DNA from: RGIG3009 sp045595845
Lineage (GTDB): Bacteria; Bacillota; Clostridia; Oscillospirales; Acutalibacteraceae
DNA length: 64,000 bases
NCBI GenBank assembly: GCA_045595845.1
Contig: JAZOBF010000028.1
Span: 24,711 to 88,710, forward strand
Reading direction: 5' to 3'
The notes under the pieces were generated by a model that saw only the letters and a program-made list of their open reading frames with translations, did no database searches and was not told where the DNA came from. Shown piece by piece: positions 17,784 through 26,689 of the stretch. Position numbers and translations under genes: made by a program. How positions within the stretch are numbered: position 1 is the first letter of the stretch; each line of letters opens with the position of its first letter.

Positions 17784-18803
17784 ATGGCAGTTAAAGTCGC
17801 AATCAATGGCTTTGGTCGCATTGGCCGTCTGGCTTTCCGTCAGATGTTCGGCGCCGAAGGCTACGAGATCGTTGCCATCAACGATCTTACCCAGCCCAGC
17901 ATGTTGGCACATCTTTTGAAGTATGACACCGCGCAGGGCCGTTATGACGGACACACCGTCGTGGCGGATGATGAAGCCGGCACCATCACCGTGGACGGCA
18001 AAGAGCTCAAAATCTATGCTGAGAAAAATGCCGCGGATCTTCCGTGGGGCAAAATCGGTGTGGATGTTGTTCTCGAGTGCACCGGTTTCTACTGCAGCAA
18101 GGATAAGAGCCAGGCACACATTGATGCCGGCGCCAAGAAGGTTGTTATCTCCGCTCCTGCCGGCAACGACCTGAAGACCATCGTTTACAATGTAAACCAC
18201 GAGACGCTGACCGCGGACGATACCATCATTTCTGCCGCGTCTTGCACCACCAACTGTCTCGCTCCGATGGCAAAAGCCCTTAACAACTATGCACCGATTC
18301 AGAGCGGTATCATGACCACCGTTCACGCTTACACCGGCGATCAGATGATTCTGGACGGCCCGCACCGCAAAGGTGATCTTCGCCGTGCCCGTGCCGGCGC
18401 ACAGAACATCGTTCCCAACTCTACCGGTGCTGCGAAAGCCATTGGTTTGGTTATTCCCGAGCTCAACGGCAAGCTGATCGGTTCCGCTCAGCGTGTGCCC
18501 ACCTGCACCGGTTCTACCACCATTTTGGTTGCCGTTGTCAAGGGTAAAGATGTCACCAAAGAGGGCATCAACGCCGCGATGAAAGCCGCTGCTACCGAGT
18601 CTTACGGCTACAACGAGGATCAAATCGTCTCGTCCGATATCATCGGTGTACGCTACGGTTCCTTGTTTGATGCTACGCAGACCATGGTCGCGAAGATCGA
18701 TGACGACACCTATCAGGTACAGGTCGTGGCTTGGTACGACAACGAGAACTCTTATACCAGCCAGATGGTTCGTACTATCAAATATTTCGCCGAACTCGGC
18801 TAA
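17784..18803 (+). CDS. gap: Glyceraldehyde-3-phosphate dehydrogenase, type I
   Basis: The 339-residue NAD-dependent glycolytic enzyme forms 1,3-bisphosphoglycerate. The Rossmann motif INGFGRIGRLAFRQM is at residues 7-21. The catalytic Cys154 lies in SAASCTTNCLAP, and the partner His in TTVHAYTGDQ. NSTGAAKAIGLVIPELNGK and WYDNENSYTSQMVRT complete the signature. GGAGGAATTTA precedes the ATG. Codon choice is biased as for a highly expressed gene. It is separate from the pgk-tpiA-gpmI operon 15 kb away and has its own promoter and terminator, so it can be regulated independently. Confidence 0.97.
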   Translation: MAVKVAINGFGRIGRLAFRQMFGAEGYEIVAINDLTQPSMLAHLLKYDTAQGRYDGHTVVADDEAGTITVDGKELKIYAEKNAADLPWGKIGVDVVLECTGFYCSKDKSQAHIDAGAKKVVISAPAGNDLKTIVYNVNHETLTADDTIISAASCTTNCLAPMAKALNNYAPIQSGIMTTVHAYTGDQMILDGPHRKGDLRRARAGAQNIVPNSTGAAKAIGLVIPELNGKLIGSAQRVPTCTGSTTILVAVVKGKDVTKEGINAAMKAAATESYGYNEDQIVSSDIIGVRYGSLFDATQTMVAKIDDDTYQVQVVAWYDNENSYTSQMVRTIKYFAELG

Positions 18804-18826
18804 TCGACTGTGTCACACACGGGGAG

Positions 18827-18857
18827 AGGAATTCCACACGGAATTCCTCGCCCTTTT
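18827..18857 (+). terminator. Terminator after gap
   Basis: A perfect 10-bp stem (18827-18836 with 18841-18850, loop ACAC), followed by GCCCTTTTGTCTT. Confidence 0.8.
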
Positions 18858-18861
18858 GTCT

Positions 18862-18890
18862 TGCGTGTAGTCGGATGTTGTGGTACAATA
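18862..18890 (+). promoter_or_regulatory. Promoter for the 183-residue membrane protein
   Basis: TTGCGT (18862-18867), 17-base spacer, TACAAT (18885-18890). Confidence 0.55.
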
Positions 18891-18922
18891 TAGGTGATTT
18901 TTAATCGTGTGAGGAATGAAGT

Positions 18923-19474
18923 ATGATAAAACAAGCGTTCAAATTATATGGAAACACCGTTTTGGCAGGCGTGATGGGATTTTTTATCTACCTGTCGATG
19001 GGGGTTATCTTTTCTCTGTTGAAAACGAATGGGTTTGTCATGAACCTTGTGGCACTTGCGGTGCAAGCCACCTTGTTCGGCATAATTATCTACAACAAGA
19101 TGTGGATGTTGGGTGGTAAAAACGGCAACGCCGCACAGTTTGGTCATATCAAAGGCGACCCGTTGCGCGGACTGAAAATCAGCTTACTGGCCGCCATCCC
19201 GTCAGCCATCAGTTTTCTTGCGCTGATTGCCGATAAGCTGTTTGGATTTTGGAAGGGTATGACCACGGCGTATCGCATTTGCCATACCGCCTTGTATCCG
19301 ATTGTTGTGTGGTCGCTCGGTTCTCAGATAACGCGTACGACTGCTGATGTTTCGTGGGTAGGCATTGTGTGTGCGGGGATTCCGATTCTCTTTATGCCCG
19401 CGGTGGCCACAGTTGCCTATTATTTGGGATACCGTCGCATTGTTTTGCGGGAGAAGATTCTCTTTGTAGGGTGA
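18923..19474 (+). CDS. Hypothetical membrane protein, 3' end set by a repeat element
   Basis: I do not recognise the family. The 183-residue protein has about five hydrophobic helices (roughly 10-30, 38-58, 90-108, 120-138, 150-172) and a basic C-terminus (YRRIVLREKILFVG). GAGGAATGAAG precedes the ATG. Its TGA stop (19472-19474) lies inside the left arm of the T-arm-like repeat element that begins at 19467. The element may therefore have inserted at the end of this gene and replaced its last codons. No motif suggests a function. Confidence 0.72.
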   Translation: MIKQAFKLYGNTVLAGVMGFFIYLSMGVIFSLLKTNGFVMNLVALAVQATLFGIIIYNKMWMLGGKNGNAAQFGHIKGDPLRGLKISLLAAIPSAISFLALIADKLFGFWKGMTTAYRICHTALYPIVVWSLGSQITRTTADVSWVGIVCAGIPILFMPAVATVAYYLGYRRIVLREKILFVG

Positions 19475-19743
19475 CAGGACTTGAACCTGTCACACCTTAC
19501 AAATGAGAAATTCTCGTTCGCCGTTGCCTTGTCGCTTGCGATCCGCCAGGATAGCGGCGCTTCGCGGCTTAGGCGAAACAAAAATTTCTCGATTTGTAAG
19601 GGCAACGCGTTTCTGCCGCCGAATTTTTCGTGCGGAGAAGCGCGAGACTGCCGCAAGGCTGACGCCTTGCAAAATCGAGCGTAAAGCCGCACGGATAAAG
19701 GCGGCGTGCGAAACTATGACAGGGTTCGAATCCTGTCACCCTA
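19467..19743. repeat. 277-bp element bounded by inverted tRNA T-arm-like arms
   Basis: The left arm 19467-19492 and right arm 19717-19743 are inverted repeats of each other with only a few differences. Each contains a T-arm signature (ACAGG-TTCRANT-CCTGT, read on the minus strand at the left and on the plus strand at the right) plus an acceptor-like TAGGGTG/CACCCTA. Inside are two more long dyads: 19496-19513 with 19583-19600 (and TTCGCC/GGCGAA within), and GCCGCC (19615) plus CGTGCGG (19629) with CCGCACG (19687) plus GGCGGC (19700), with a GCAAGGC/GCCTTGC hairpin at its core. No anticodon arm or protein gene is credible. It looks like a structured, possibly mobile, non-coding element; the function is unknown. 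Confidence 0.7.
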
Positions 19744-19801
19744 AACGAAAAGAAATAACCCTTTCCTCCGTTGCATAGATATGTAAACGGAGGGGATTTC
19801 G

Positions 19802-20482
19802 GTGAAAGCTGTGCTTCTGGATATGGCCATAGCCATCGTCGGTGTCGCGGTGATTCTGACGGTGGCATTCGGGGTAACCGAGCGGCGATTTGCATCGACA
19901 CAGGTGAACACGGCGCCGCGTGTTTTGATCGATGCCGGTCACGGCGGCGAGGACGGCGGTGCTGAGGGCGCCGACGGGACATTGGAAAAAGATATCAATT
20001 TGGCAATCGCGTGTCCCCTTGGGGAATTGCTGCGGGTGATGGGATACACGGTTTCGTATACCCGCACCGAGGATACCATGGTAAATGCGGCTGGCGATAC
20101 CTTGCGCGAGCGCAAGGTCAGCGATATGCGCAACCGTCTCTCGTTGATTGAACAGGCGGACTTGACGGTCAGCATCCATCAAAACAAGTTCCCTCAGACA
20201 CAATATAGTGGAACCCAGGTGTTTTACGGTACCGGCTCAGCGGAGAGTTCCGTGCTGGCCGATTCCATTCGGTCGGCGGTGTTGTCGCTGTTGCAACCTG
20301 ATAATACGCGTGAACTGAAAAAAGATGACGGTACCGTCTATTTGTTAAAAAATGCGACTCGTCCGATAGCGTTGGTAGAATGTGGGTTCTTGTCGAATGA
20401 AGCGGAACGGGAAAAACTAAAGTCTCACGAATACCGACAACAAATGGCATTTGCAATTGCGTGCGGAATCTTTGAGTTTTAG
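19802..20482 (+). CDS. cwlD: N-acetylmuramoyl-L-alanine amidase, CwlD type
   Basis: This 226-residue Amidase_3 zinc hydrolase has an N-terminal membrane anchor (about 5-24). Zinc-site motifs are VLIDAGHGGEDGG (His47), the following LEKDINLAIA and SIHQN, with the catalytic Glu in ALVECGFLSN. The compact size and gene context (next to radA) resemble CwlD, which removes stem peptides so that muramic lactam can form in spore cortex; a vegetative amidase is the alternative. The start is GTG 19802 with GGAGGGG 8 bases upstream. The stop is 10 bases before the radA start. Confidence 0.88.
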   Translation: MKAVLLDMAIAIVGVAVILTVAFGVTERRFASTQVNTAPRVLIDAGHGGEDGGAEGADGTLEKDINLAIACPLGELLRVMGYTVSYTRTEDTMVNAAGDTLRERKVSDMRNRLSLIEQADLTVSIHQNKFPQTQYSGTQVFYGTGSAESSVLADSIRSAVLSLLQPDNTRELKKDDGTVYLLKNATRPIALVECGFLSNEAEREKLKSHEYRQQMAFAIACGIFEF

Positions 20483-20492
20483 GAGAAAAACA

Positions 20493-21839
20493 ATGGCAGG
20501 AAAACAAAAAAACATCTATGTTTGTTCCGAGTGCGGCGGACAGTTTCCGAAATGGTCCGGCAAGTGTCCCTTGTGCGGAGAGTGGAACACCATTACGGAG
20601 GAGATCGTAGCGACTCGCGTTTCGGCGGGTCCGGTGCGCCGCGCCGAGGTTGCGGCAATGCAAAACATTGATACACAAGCCGAAACGCGATACCACACGG
20701 GTATCGGTGAGCTCGATCGAGTGTTGGGCGGCGGTATCGTGCCGGGCGGTTTGATGCTTATCGGCGGCGATCCCGGAATTGGGAAATCCACGCTTCTTTT
20801 GCAAATCTGCGGACAGTTAAGCCAACAGTTTCGCATTTTATATGTATCCGGTGAAGAATCACCGCGTCAGATCAAATTGCGCGCTGAACGGTTGTCGGTC
20901 GGCGGTGAAAATGTTTTGTTGCTTTGCGAAACCGATATGGATGTTATTTTGGATACGATCCGAACAGAAAAACCCGATGTCGTGATTGTCGACTCCATTC
21001 AAACGGTCAGTTTGTCGGAAGTGGCGTCTTCGCCCGGCAGCGTAACACAGGTGCGCGAGTGTGCCTCGGCATTGATGCGGGAGGCCAAACAACACGATTT
21101 GCCGATTTTTGTGGTGGGACACGTCAACAAAGACGGCGCGATTGCGGGCCCGAAGGTGATGGAGCATATTGTGGATTGCGTGTTGTATTTTGAAGGCGAT
21201 CCGCACAGCAATTACCGCATGCTTCGTTCGGCTAAAAACCGATACGGTTCTACCAATGAAATTGGCGTATTTGAAATGCGGGATACCGGTTTGTGTGAGG
21301 TGGAAAACCCGTCGATGATGCTGCTTTCCGGTCGCCCCAAAAATGTCAGCGGCACATGTGTTGCTTGTGTGATGGAGGGGACGCGTCCGTTGCTTGCAGA
21401 GGTGCAAGGGCTGGTGTCACCTACGGGATTTGGTAATCCGCGGCGAATGGCTACCGGTTTTGACGGCAATCGGTTGGCGTTATTGTTAGCGGTTTTGGAA
21501 AAACGGGCCGGGTATTTCTTTTCAAATTTGGATGCGTATTTGAATGTCGTCGGTGGTCTGCGGTTGGACGAACCGGCGGCGGATTTGCCGGTTGCGTTGG
21601 CGCTGATTTCGGGTTTGAAAGACAAACCGATGGACGAGGGCGTAGTCGCGTTCGGCGAAATCGGCTTGGCGGGTGAGCTCAGAGCGGTATCGGGTGCCGA
21701 GCAGCGTATTGCGGAAGCGGCGCGGCTTGGGTTTACGCGAATTATTGTTCCGCAACACACCCTTAAATCGTTGCACGGCTCCTACCCGATTGAGGTGATC
21801 GGTGCCGCAACGGTGCGCGAAGCGTACGAAAAAATATAA
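20493..21839 (+). CDS. radA: DNA repair protein RadA/Sms
   Basis: The 448-residue branch-migration helicase of recombinational repair has a zinc finger (Cys11, 14, 25, 28), a RecA-like ATPase with Walker A GGDPGIGKST (91-100), the RadA signature KNRYG (248-252) and a C-terminal Lon-protease-like domain (about 280-448) with LRLDEPAADLPVALALIS. The ATG at 20493 follows AGGAGAAAAACA. Co-transcription with cwlD is likely from the 10-base gap. All key motifs and the length are normal. Confidence 0.96.
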   Translation: MAGKQKNIYVCSECGGQFPKWSGKCPLCGEWNTITEEIVATRVSAGPVRRAEVAAMQNIDTQAETRYHTGIGELDRVLGGGIVPGGLMLIGGDPGIGKSTLLLQICGQLSQQFRILYVSGEESPRQIKLRAERLSVGGENVLLLCETDMDVILDTIRTEKPDVVIVDSIQTVSLSEVASSPGSVTQVRECASALMREAKQHDLPIFVVGHVNKDGAIAGPKVMEHIVDCVLYFEGDPHSNYRMLRSAKNRYGSTNEIGVFEMRDTGLCEVENPSMMLLSGRPKNVSGTCVACVMEGTRPLLAEVQGLVSPTGFGNPRRMATGFDGNRLALLLAVLEKRAGYFFSNLDAYLNVVGGLRLDEPAADLPVALALISGLKDKPMDEGVVAFGEIGLAGELRAVSGAEQRIAEAARLGFTRIIVPQHTLKSLHGSYPIEVIGAATVREAYEKI

Positions 21840-21851
21840 GAGACTTGTCAG

Positions 21852-21883
21852 ATAGGCGAAAGCATTGCTTTCGCCTATTTTTT
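21852..21883 (+). terminator. Terminator after radA
   Basis: A perfect 12-bp stem (21852-21863 with 21867-21878, loop ATT) is followed by a run of T. A TATAAT at 21889-21894 directly after it may be the -10 of the next operon. Confidence 0.88.
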
Positions 21884-21940
21884 ATTGTTATAATTTGCGG
21901 TTTGCGTCAAAGAATAGCAAGTGAAAAAGGAGGAAACAGC

Positions 21941-22879
21941 ATGAAAAAATATGTATGGCTGGCGATCGGCACGGGGCTTGCTGTCGCGGCAATTTTTGGC
22001 ATAAAAGTGTGGACGACACCGAAAGAGATTGCGGTCAATCTGGTTACCGTCCAACCACAGACGGTGCAACAGACGGTGCAGTGTACCGGCAAAGTGCAAG
22101 CAAGCGAAAGCCGTGCGGTATATGTGGAATTGCCGTATGTGGCAAAAGAGGTCTATGTTAAAGAAGGACAGACCGTACGCAAAGGCGAGGTGTTGTTTTC
22201 GGTAGATGCGCAAGCCACACAACAAGCGCTGTCTCAACTGGCGGGTACCACGCTGTCCGATGGTGTGGCGGATATTACCGACACGACGATAACCGCTCCC
22301 GTTTCGGGCGTGGTCGCCTCCGTCAGCGTGCGCGCGGGCGAGATGGTGGATCATACGCAACCGTGTGCGATGATTGCCGAAGGTGAGGGCATGGAGATTG
22401 CGGTGGCGATTCGCGAGCGGCATTTGCCGCGGGTAACCATCGGACAAAAGGTCATCGTCACGGGCGTTGCTTTTTCGAAAGAGCGGTATTCCGGAACGCT
22501 TACCGCCATTGCCTCTTCTGCTCATCAGGAGTATATCGGGACGGTGTCCGAAACGGTGGTGGATGCGGTGATTTCGTTGGATGAAGGTATGATGGACGAA
22601 TCGTTGCGCACAGGCTTGAATGCACAAGCGAATATTATTACGCAAACCCACGAAAATGTCTTATTAATACCGTATGATTGCCTTACCCAAAACGATGAAG
22701 GAGAGGAATGCGTGTATGTTTATCAAGGAAACGGAATCGCAGAAAAGAGGCGCGTTGAGGTGGCAGACGAATATGCCGACGGAGTTTTGGTGGTGTCCGG
22801 CATATCGGCGGGCGAACGGTTGGTACAAGCTCCGGAAACCTTATCCGGAAAACAACGCGTCAATGTACGGGCGGAATGA
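21941..22879 (+). CDS. HlyD/MacA-type membrane-fusion adaptor
   Basis: This 312-residue protein has an N-terminal signal or anchor (about 5-22). A lipoyl-like half follows (VYVELPYVAKEVYVKEGQTVRKGEVLFSVDA and TAPVSGVVASVSVRAGEMV, split by an unusually short hairpin), then a beta-barrel and a C-terminal barrel (GEECVYVYQGNGIAEKRRVEV). In Gram-positive cells such proteins partner an FtsX-type permease to move peptides or lipophilic compounds. The ATG at 21941 has AAAAGGAGG ahead. The following permease gene starts 3 bases after its stop. Confidence 0.85.
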   Translation: MKKYVWLAIGTGLAVAAIFGIKVWTTPKEIAVNLVTVQPQTVQQTVQCTGKVQASESRAVYVELPYVAKEVYVKEGQTVRKGEVLFSVDAQATQQALSQLAGTTLSDGVADITDTTITAPVSGVVASVSVRAGEMVDHTQPCAMIAEGEGMEIAVAIRERHLPRVTIGQKVIVTGVAFSKERYSGTLTAIASSAHQEYIGTVSETVVDAVISLDEGMMDESLRTGLNAQANIITQTHENVLLIPYDCLTQNDEGEECVYVYQGNGIAEKRRVEVADEYADGVLVVSGISAGERLVQAPETLSGKQRVNVRAE

Positions 22880-22882
22880 GCC

Positions 22883-24040
22883 ATGGAACTGATAAAAAAT
22901 GCAGTGCGCCAGTTGTTGCGCAAACGAGGAAGAACTTTACTGACGGTTGGCGGAATCGCCGTTGGGGTGATGATGGTGTCTATCGTGACGGTGATCGGCA
23001 GTGTGGCGCGTATCTTTGTCAATGACGAACTGGACAGTATGGGTGTCAGCGGATTGTCCGTCATGTCGTTGACAACCGACACCTTGCTCAGGGAAGATGC
23101 CTTGCAGGAAATACGGAATTTATCACAGGTGTCTACCGCCATGCCGCTTATGATACACATTACCTCTCTTTCCACCCCGTACGGTACGAGTGATTCGGTG
23201 TTGTGCGGTATCGACGCAGGGGCGGGGCAGGTCATTTCGCTGACATTGCGACACGGACGCATGATATCCGGCGGCGATGTTGCCGCCGCCGCCCCTGTTT
23301 GTGTGTTGGATGAAGAAACCGCAAAAGCTGCATACGGGCGAGAAAATGTCGTGGGGAAAACCATTGAGGTTCGAATCGGGGATGTTTTTCGGGAACTGAC
23401 CGTGATAGGGGTTACCGAGACCGGCAGCAGTTTGCTCCAAAATGTGACATCGCTGATTCCCGGCATGGTATACTTGCCGTATACGACACAGCAGCAGCTG
23501 ACAGGGCGACAAGAGTTTGATCAAATTGCGGTTCGTACCGTGAGCAGCGAGGTTACGGACCAAACTCAAAAACGCATCGAGAAAGTGCTGGATCGCTTGT
23601 ACGACGGCAATGCGCCTTTTCGCACGGACAATCTTGCCGCACAAAAAGACCGACTTGGCCGCATTGTGGACATTGTCACGGGCGTGTTGACGGTGCTCAG
23701 CGGTGTTTCGCTTGTGGTGTCGGGGTTCGGAATTATGACGGTGATGCTTTCCTCGGTAAGCGAGAGAACGCGCGAAATCGGTGTTAAAAAAGCAATCGGC
23801 GCAACCCAAAAACGAATTTTAGCGGAGTTCTTGGTGGAAGCGGTATTACTGTCCTGCGTCGGGGCGGCTGTCGGGTTGTTGCCGGCGGTTGTTTTGATGA
23901 TTGTGTTGGGTAAGGGTGTATCCTTGATGACTTTCGTATCCCTTGTTGCGTTTTCGGTATTGGTGGGGGTTGTATTCGGGGTGTATCCGGCATATAAAGC
24001 TTCCAAGTTGCCGCCTGTGGAAGCGTTGCGCAGCGAGTGA
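22883..24040 (+). CDS. MacB/FtsX-type ABC transporter permease
   Basis: The 385-residue protein starts with the family hallmark LIKNAVRQLLRKRGRTLLTVGGIAVGVMM as its first membrane helix. A large extracellular MacB-PCD-like domain follows (about 45-250). Then come three FtsX helices with VRTREIG-like SERTREIGVKKAIGATQKRIL and GVYPAYKASKLPPVEALRSE at the end. It needs an ATPase partner, but none is encoded next to it; adaptor and permease are directly adjacent. The ATPase may lie elsewhere or have been lost. The start codon follows the adaptor stop by 3 bases, so translation is coupled. Confidence 0.9.
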   Translation: MELIKNAVRQLLRKRGRTLLTVGGIAVGVMMVSIVTVIGSVARIFVNDELDSMGVSGLSVMSLTTDTLLREDALQEIRNLSQVSTAMPLMIHITSLSTPYGTSDSVLCGIDAGAGQVISLTLRHGRMISGGDVAAAAPVCVLDEETAKAAYGRENVVGKTIEVRIGDVFRELTVIGVTETGSSLLQNVTSLIPGMVYLPYTTQQQLTGRQEFDQIAVRTVSSEVTDQTQKRIEKVLDRLYDGNAPFRTDNLAAQKDRLGRIVDIVTGVLTVLSGVSLVVSGFGIMTVMLSSVSERTREIGVKKAIGATQKRILAEFLVEAVLLSCVGAAVGLLPAVVLMIVLGKGVSLMTFVSLVAFSVLVGVVFGVYPAYKASKLPPVEALRSE

Positions 24041-24051
24041 CAAATAAAGAC

Positions 24052-24080
24052 TTTTCACCGCGTAAAATCTATGGTATACT
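24052..24080 (+). promoter_or_regulatory. Promoter for the ymfF-ymfH-lgt-folD run
   Basis: TTTTCA (24052-24057), 17-base spacer, TATACT (24075-24080), 39 bases before the start codon. Confidence 0.6.
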
Positions 24081-24118
24081 GATACCGATATTGAATAAGA
24101 ACAGACGGAGGTCTGCGT

Positions 24119-25399
24119 ATGAAAGCCGATAATCGTTTGGTTGGGGCGGGCGTTCACAGCCTATTGATTCCCGATACACGCTTTAAAACTTCACAATTGT
24201 CGATAGCGTTGCTCATGCCGCTTGCAAAAGAAACGGTAGAGGAATATGCGTTGTTACCGCGCCTGTTAATTCGCGGTTGTGCGGCGTATCCGGATTTTAC
24301 CGCGCTGAACCGCCGTTTAAATAGGTTATACGGTGCCGCCGTTACGGGTGATGTTGCCCGCGTCGGGGAAACGCAGGCCTTGATTCTGACGGTGGAATGT
24401 ACCGCTGACAAGTATGCCATCGGCGGGGAACAGGTGACGGCCGAGTGTGCAGAGTTATTGTGTGAAATGCTGTTCCGTCCGGCGCTTAAAAACGGCGAGT
24501 TTCGCGCGGAAGATGTGGAGACCGAGCGGCGGTGTCTTGCCGAGGAGGTCCGCGCCGAGATCAATGAAAAACGGTGGTATGCCCGTCGGCAGGCCGAGCG
24601 GTTGCTGTGCCCCCACGAGGCGTACGGTATTGGGCGTTACGGTAGTGCACAGCGTATAGAGTCTTTGACACCGAAAGCCGTGACTGCCGCATGGCGGCGC
24701 GTGTTACAGAACGCTTGCGTACAACTGATCTTGCAGAGCGACCGCGCGTTGCCAATGGTGGAAGAGGCGTTTTGCCGCGAGTTTGCCGCCGTCAGTGGCA
24801 GAGCGGCGGTTGCGTGTCATACCGATACCACGGTATCTCTACCGTTCCGCAGACAAGTTGAGCGCATGGAAGTAGGACAATCGAAATTGGTGCTCGGATT
24901 CCGAGCGGGTTGTGCGGAACCCGATGAGGGCGTTCATGCCATGCGATTGATGAACGCCTTGCTTGGCGGAACGGCGACTTCGTTGTTGTTTAAAAATGTG
25001 CGCGAAAAACTGAGCTTGTGTTATTATTGTTCGTCGATATATGACCGTATCAAGGGCGTTTTGTTCGTGCAGAGCGGTGTGGATGAGAAAAATGCCGAGC
25101 GAGCGGAAACCGAGATACTTGCGCAGCTGGAGGCGGTTCGTCGCGGGGAGTTTGCCGATGACGAGTTGGAGGCGGCACGACGGAGTGTCGTACAGAGCTT
25201 TGAGGCGGTAAACGATTCTCAAAGTGCGCGCGCGGCGTGGTATGTGTCGCAGGCCGCGCTCGAAAATCCGGTAGCGCCGGAAGAAACGCGACAGGCGATT
25301 GAAGCGGTAACGCGTGACGATGTGATTGCCGCGGCTCGTTTGGTACAGTACGAATGTGCGTATTTGTTAGCACAGAAAGGAGAGTCGGTTGATGGGTAA
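24119..25399 (+). CDS. ymfF: M16-family peptidase-like protein, YmfF class (inactive partner)
   Basis: This 426-residue protein has the two-lobe fold of M16 peptidases. In the first lobe the zinc motif HxxEH is absent (the equivalent region reads LLIRGCAAYPDFTALNRRLNRLYGA), as in the non-catalytic partner of M16 pairs. The second lobe has LVLGFRAGCAEPDEGVHAMRLMNALLGG and VREKLSLCYYCSS. YmfF/YmfH pairs are linked to 5-aminopentanol modification of elongation factor P in Bacillus. It overlaps ymfH by 8 bases. The assignment rests on architecture and pairing. Confidence 0.85.
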   Translation: MKADNRLVGAGVHSLLIPDTRFKTSQLSIALLMPLAKETVEEYALLPRLLIRGCAAYPDFTALNRRLNRLYGAAVTGDVARVGETQALILTVECTADKYAIGGEQVTAECAELLCEMLFRPALKNGEFRAEDVETERRCLAEEVRAEINEKRWYARRQAERLLCPHEAYGIGRYGSAQRIESLTPKAVTAAWRRVLQNACVQLILQSDRALPMVEEAFCREFAAVSGRAAVACHTDTTVSLPFRRQVERMEVGQSKLVLGFRAGCAEPDEGVHAMRLMNALLGGTATSLLFKNVREKLSLCYYCSSIYDRIKGVLFVQSGVDEKNAERAETEILAQLEAVRRGEFADDELEAARRSVVQSFEAVNDSQSARAAWYVSQAALENPVAPEETRQAIEAVTRDDVIAAARLVQYECAYLLAQKGESVDG

Positions 25400-26684
25400 G
25401 TGGACGGAGCTTGTCTGTTCGCATACGGGAGAGCGGTGCTATTATATGCGGCACGCGTCCGGATTGCCGATATATGTTTGGCCGAAAGACGGCTATGCGT
25501 CGGCGTATGCGGTGTTTGCTACCGATTACGGCGCCATTGATACGGCGTACCGTGATCCCGACTCGGGTAAAACGGTTGAACTTCCCGCGGGAATTGCACA
25601 TTATTTGGAGCATAAATTGTTTGAAAACGAAGAGTGCGACGCATTTGAGCGGTATGCCGCCACGGGTGCCAACGCGAATGCGTATACATCCTTTGATCAT
25701 ACGGCATATTTGTTTTCTTGTACGCAACACCTGACCGAGTCGCTTGAAATTTTACTGGATTTCGTGCAAGACCCGTATTTCACCGAGCAAACGGTGGAAA
25801 AAGAGCGGGGGATTATCGGACAGGAAATTCGCATGTGCGAGGATTCGCCCTCGCGTACGGTGTTTTGCAACTTGCTCGAGGCGTTGTATCACCACCATCC
25901 CGTACGCATTGATATTGCGGGAACGGTGGAATCTATCGCCCAGATTACGCCGGAACTGTTGTACGGGTGTTACGAAAGTTTTTACGATTTGCAAAACATG
26001 GTGTTGGCGGTGTCGGGCAATGTCACCTGCGAACAGGTGGAGAGCGTGGCGGATCGGTTGTTAAAGCCGTCCAAAGGCAATGTGCCGCGGCGTGTGTCGG
26101 TTGACGAACCCAAAACGGCGGCACAACCGCGCATTGAAGTGCGTATGCCGGTGGCGGAACCGTTGTTTTATTTGGGGTATAAGGTGCCGCTTGGCGGTGT
26201 CTCTACGGAATCGGCATCCGCTTTGGCGGCGGCAGAAGTGTTGCAGGAGCTGCTTGGTGGCCGCGCGAATCCCTTGTATGCCGAGTTGATGCGAAATAAA
26301 CTTATCAACACTTCGTTCGGCTTGGAATATTTTAACGGACCGGGGTACGGTGTGTGGATTGTCGGCGGGGAGTCGGCAAATCCGGATGCTGTGTGCGAGG
26401 CGTTCCGCGCCGAGATTGCACGCTTGAAACGAGACGGCATTACCGACGAGGAGTTTGAGGCGGCACGCAATGCGGTTTACGGGCGGTTGGTCTCACAGCT
26501 CGATAATGTGGAGTCGTGCGGTGATTGGATGCTCGAAGCTCATTTCGCGGAACGCTCACCCTTTGTTTTGCTTGACGAGGTGGCGGCTCTTGATATACAA
26601 TCGGTGTATCGGCGGGTTCAAACGGATTTTGATACGGAGGCTTCTTCGCTTTCGCTGGTGCTGCCGCTCGACGAGAAAGGATGA
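25392..26684 (+). CDS. ymfH: M16-family zinc peptidase, YmfH class
   Basis: The 430-residue catalytic partner of the upstream protein carries the inverted zinc motif HYLEH at residues 70-74 (GIAHYLEHKLFEN). The third ligand is expected in the ERGIIGQEIRMCEDSP stretch, and RIDIAGTVESIAQITPELL and NMVLAVSGNV follow. The second lobe contains LGGRANPLYAELMRNKLI. The ATG at 25392 follows AAAGGAGAG and lies inside the end of ymfF; a TTG three bases earlier is possible. Its stop overlaps the region before lgt, so the run is an operon. Confidence 0.88.
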   Translation: MGKWTELVCSHTGERCYYMRHASGLPIYVWPKDGYASAYAVFATDYGAIDTAYRDPDSGKTVELPAGIAHYLEHKLFENEECDAFERYAATGANANAYTSFDHTAYLFSCTQHLTESLEILLDFVQDPYFTEQTVEKERGIIGQEIRMCEDSPSRTVFCNLLEALYHHHPVRIDIAGTVESIAQITPELLYGCYESFYDLQNMVLAVSGNVTCEQVESVADRLLKPSKGNVPRRVSVDEPKTAAQPRIEVRMPVAEPLFYLGYKVPLGGVSTESASALAAAEVLQELLGGRANPLYAELMRNKLINTSFGLEYFNGPGYGVWIVGGESANPDAVCEAFRAEIARLKRDGITDEEFEAARNAVYGRLVSQLDNVESCGDWMLEAHFAERSPFVLLDEVAALDIQSVYRRVQTDFDTEASSLSLVLPLDEKG

Positions 26685-26689
26685 TAAAC

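Noticed and set aside
19467..19743. Complete or intron-containing tRNA gene
   Set aside because: T-arm and acceptor-like pieces are present at both ends but in opposite orientations, and no anticodon arm or D-arm can be placed between them.
19503..19778. Arg-rich small protein frame across the T-arm element
   Set aside because: The frame exists only because the structured repeat is G+C-rich; it has no ribosome binding site and its peptide is dictated by the T-arm sequence.
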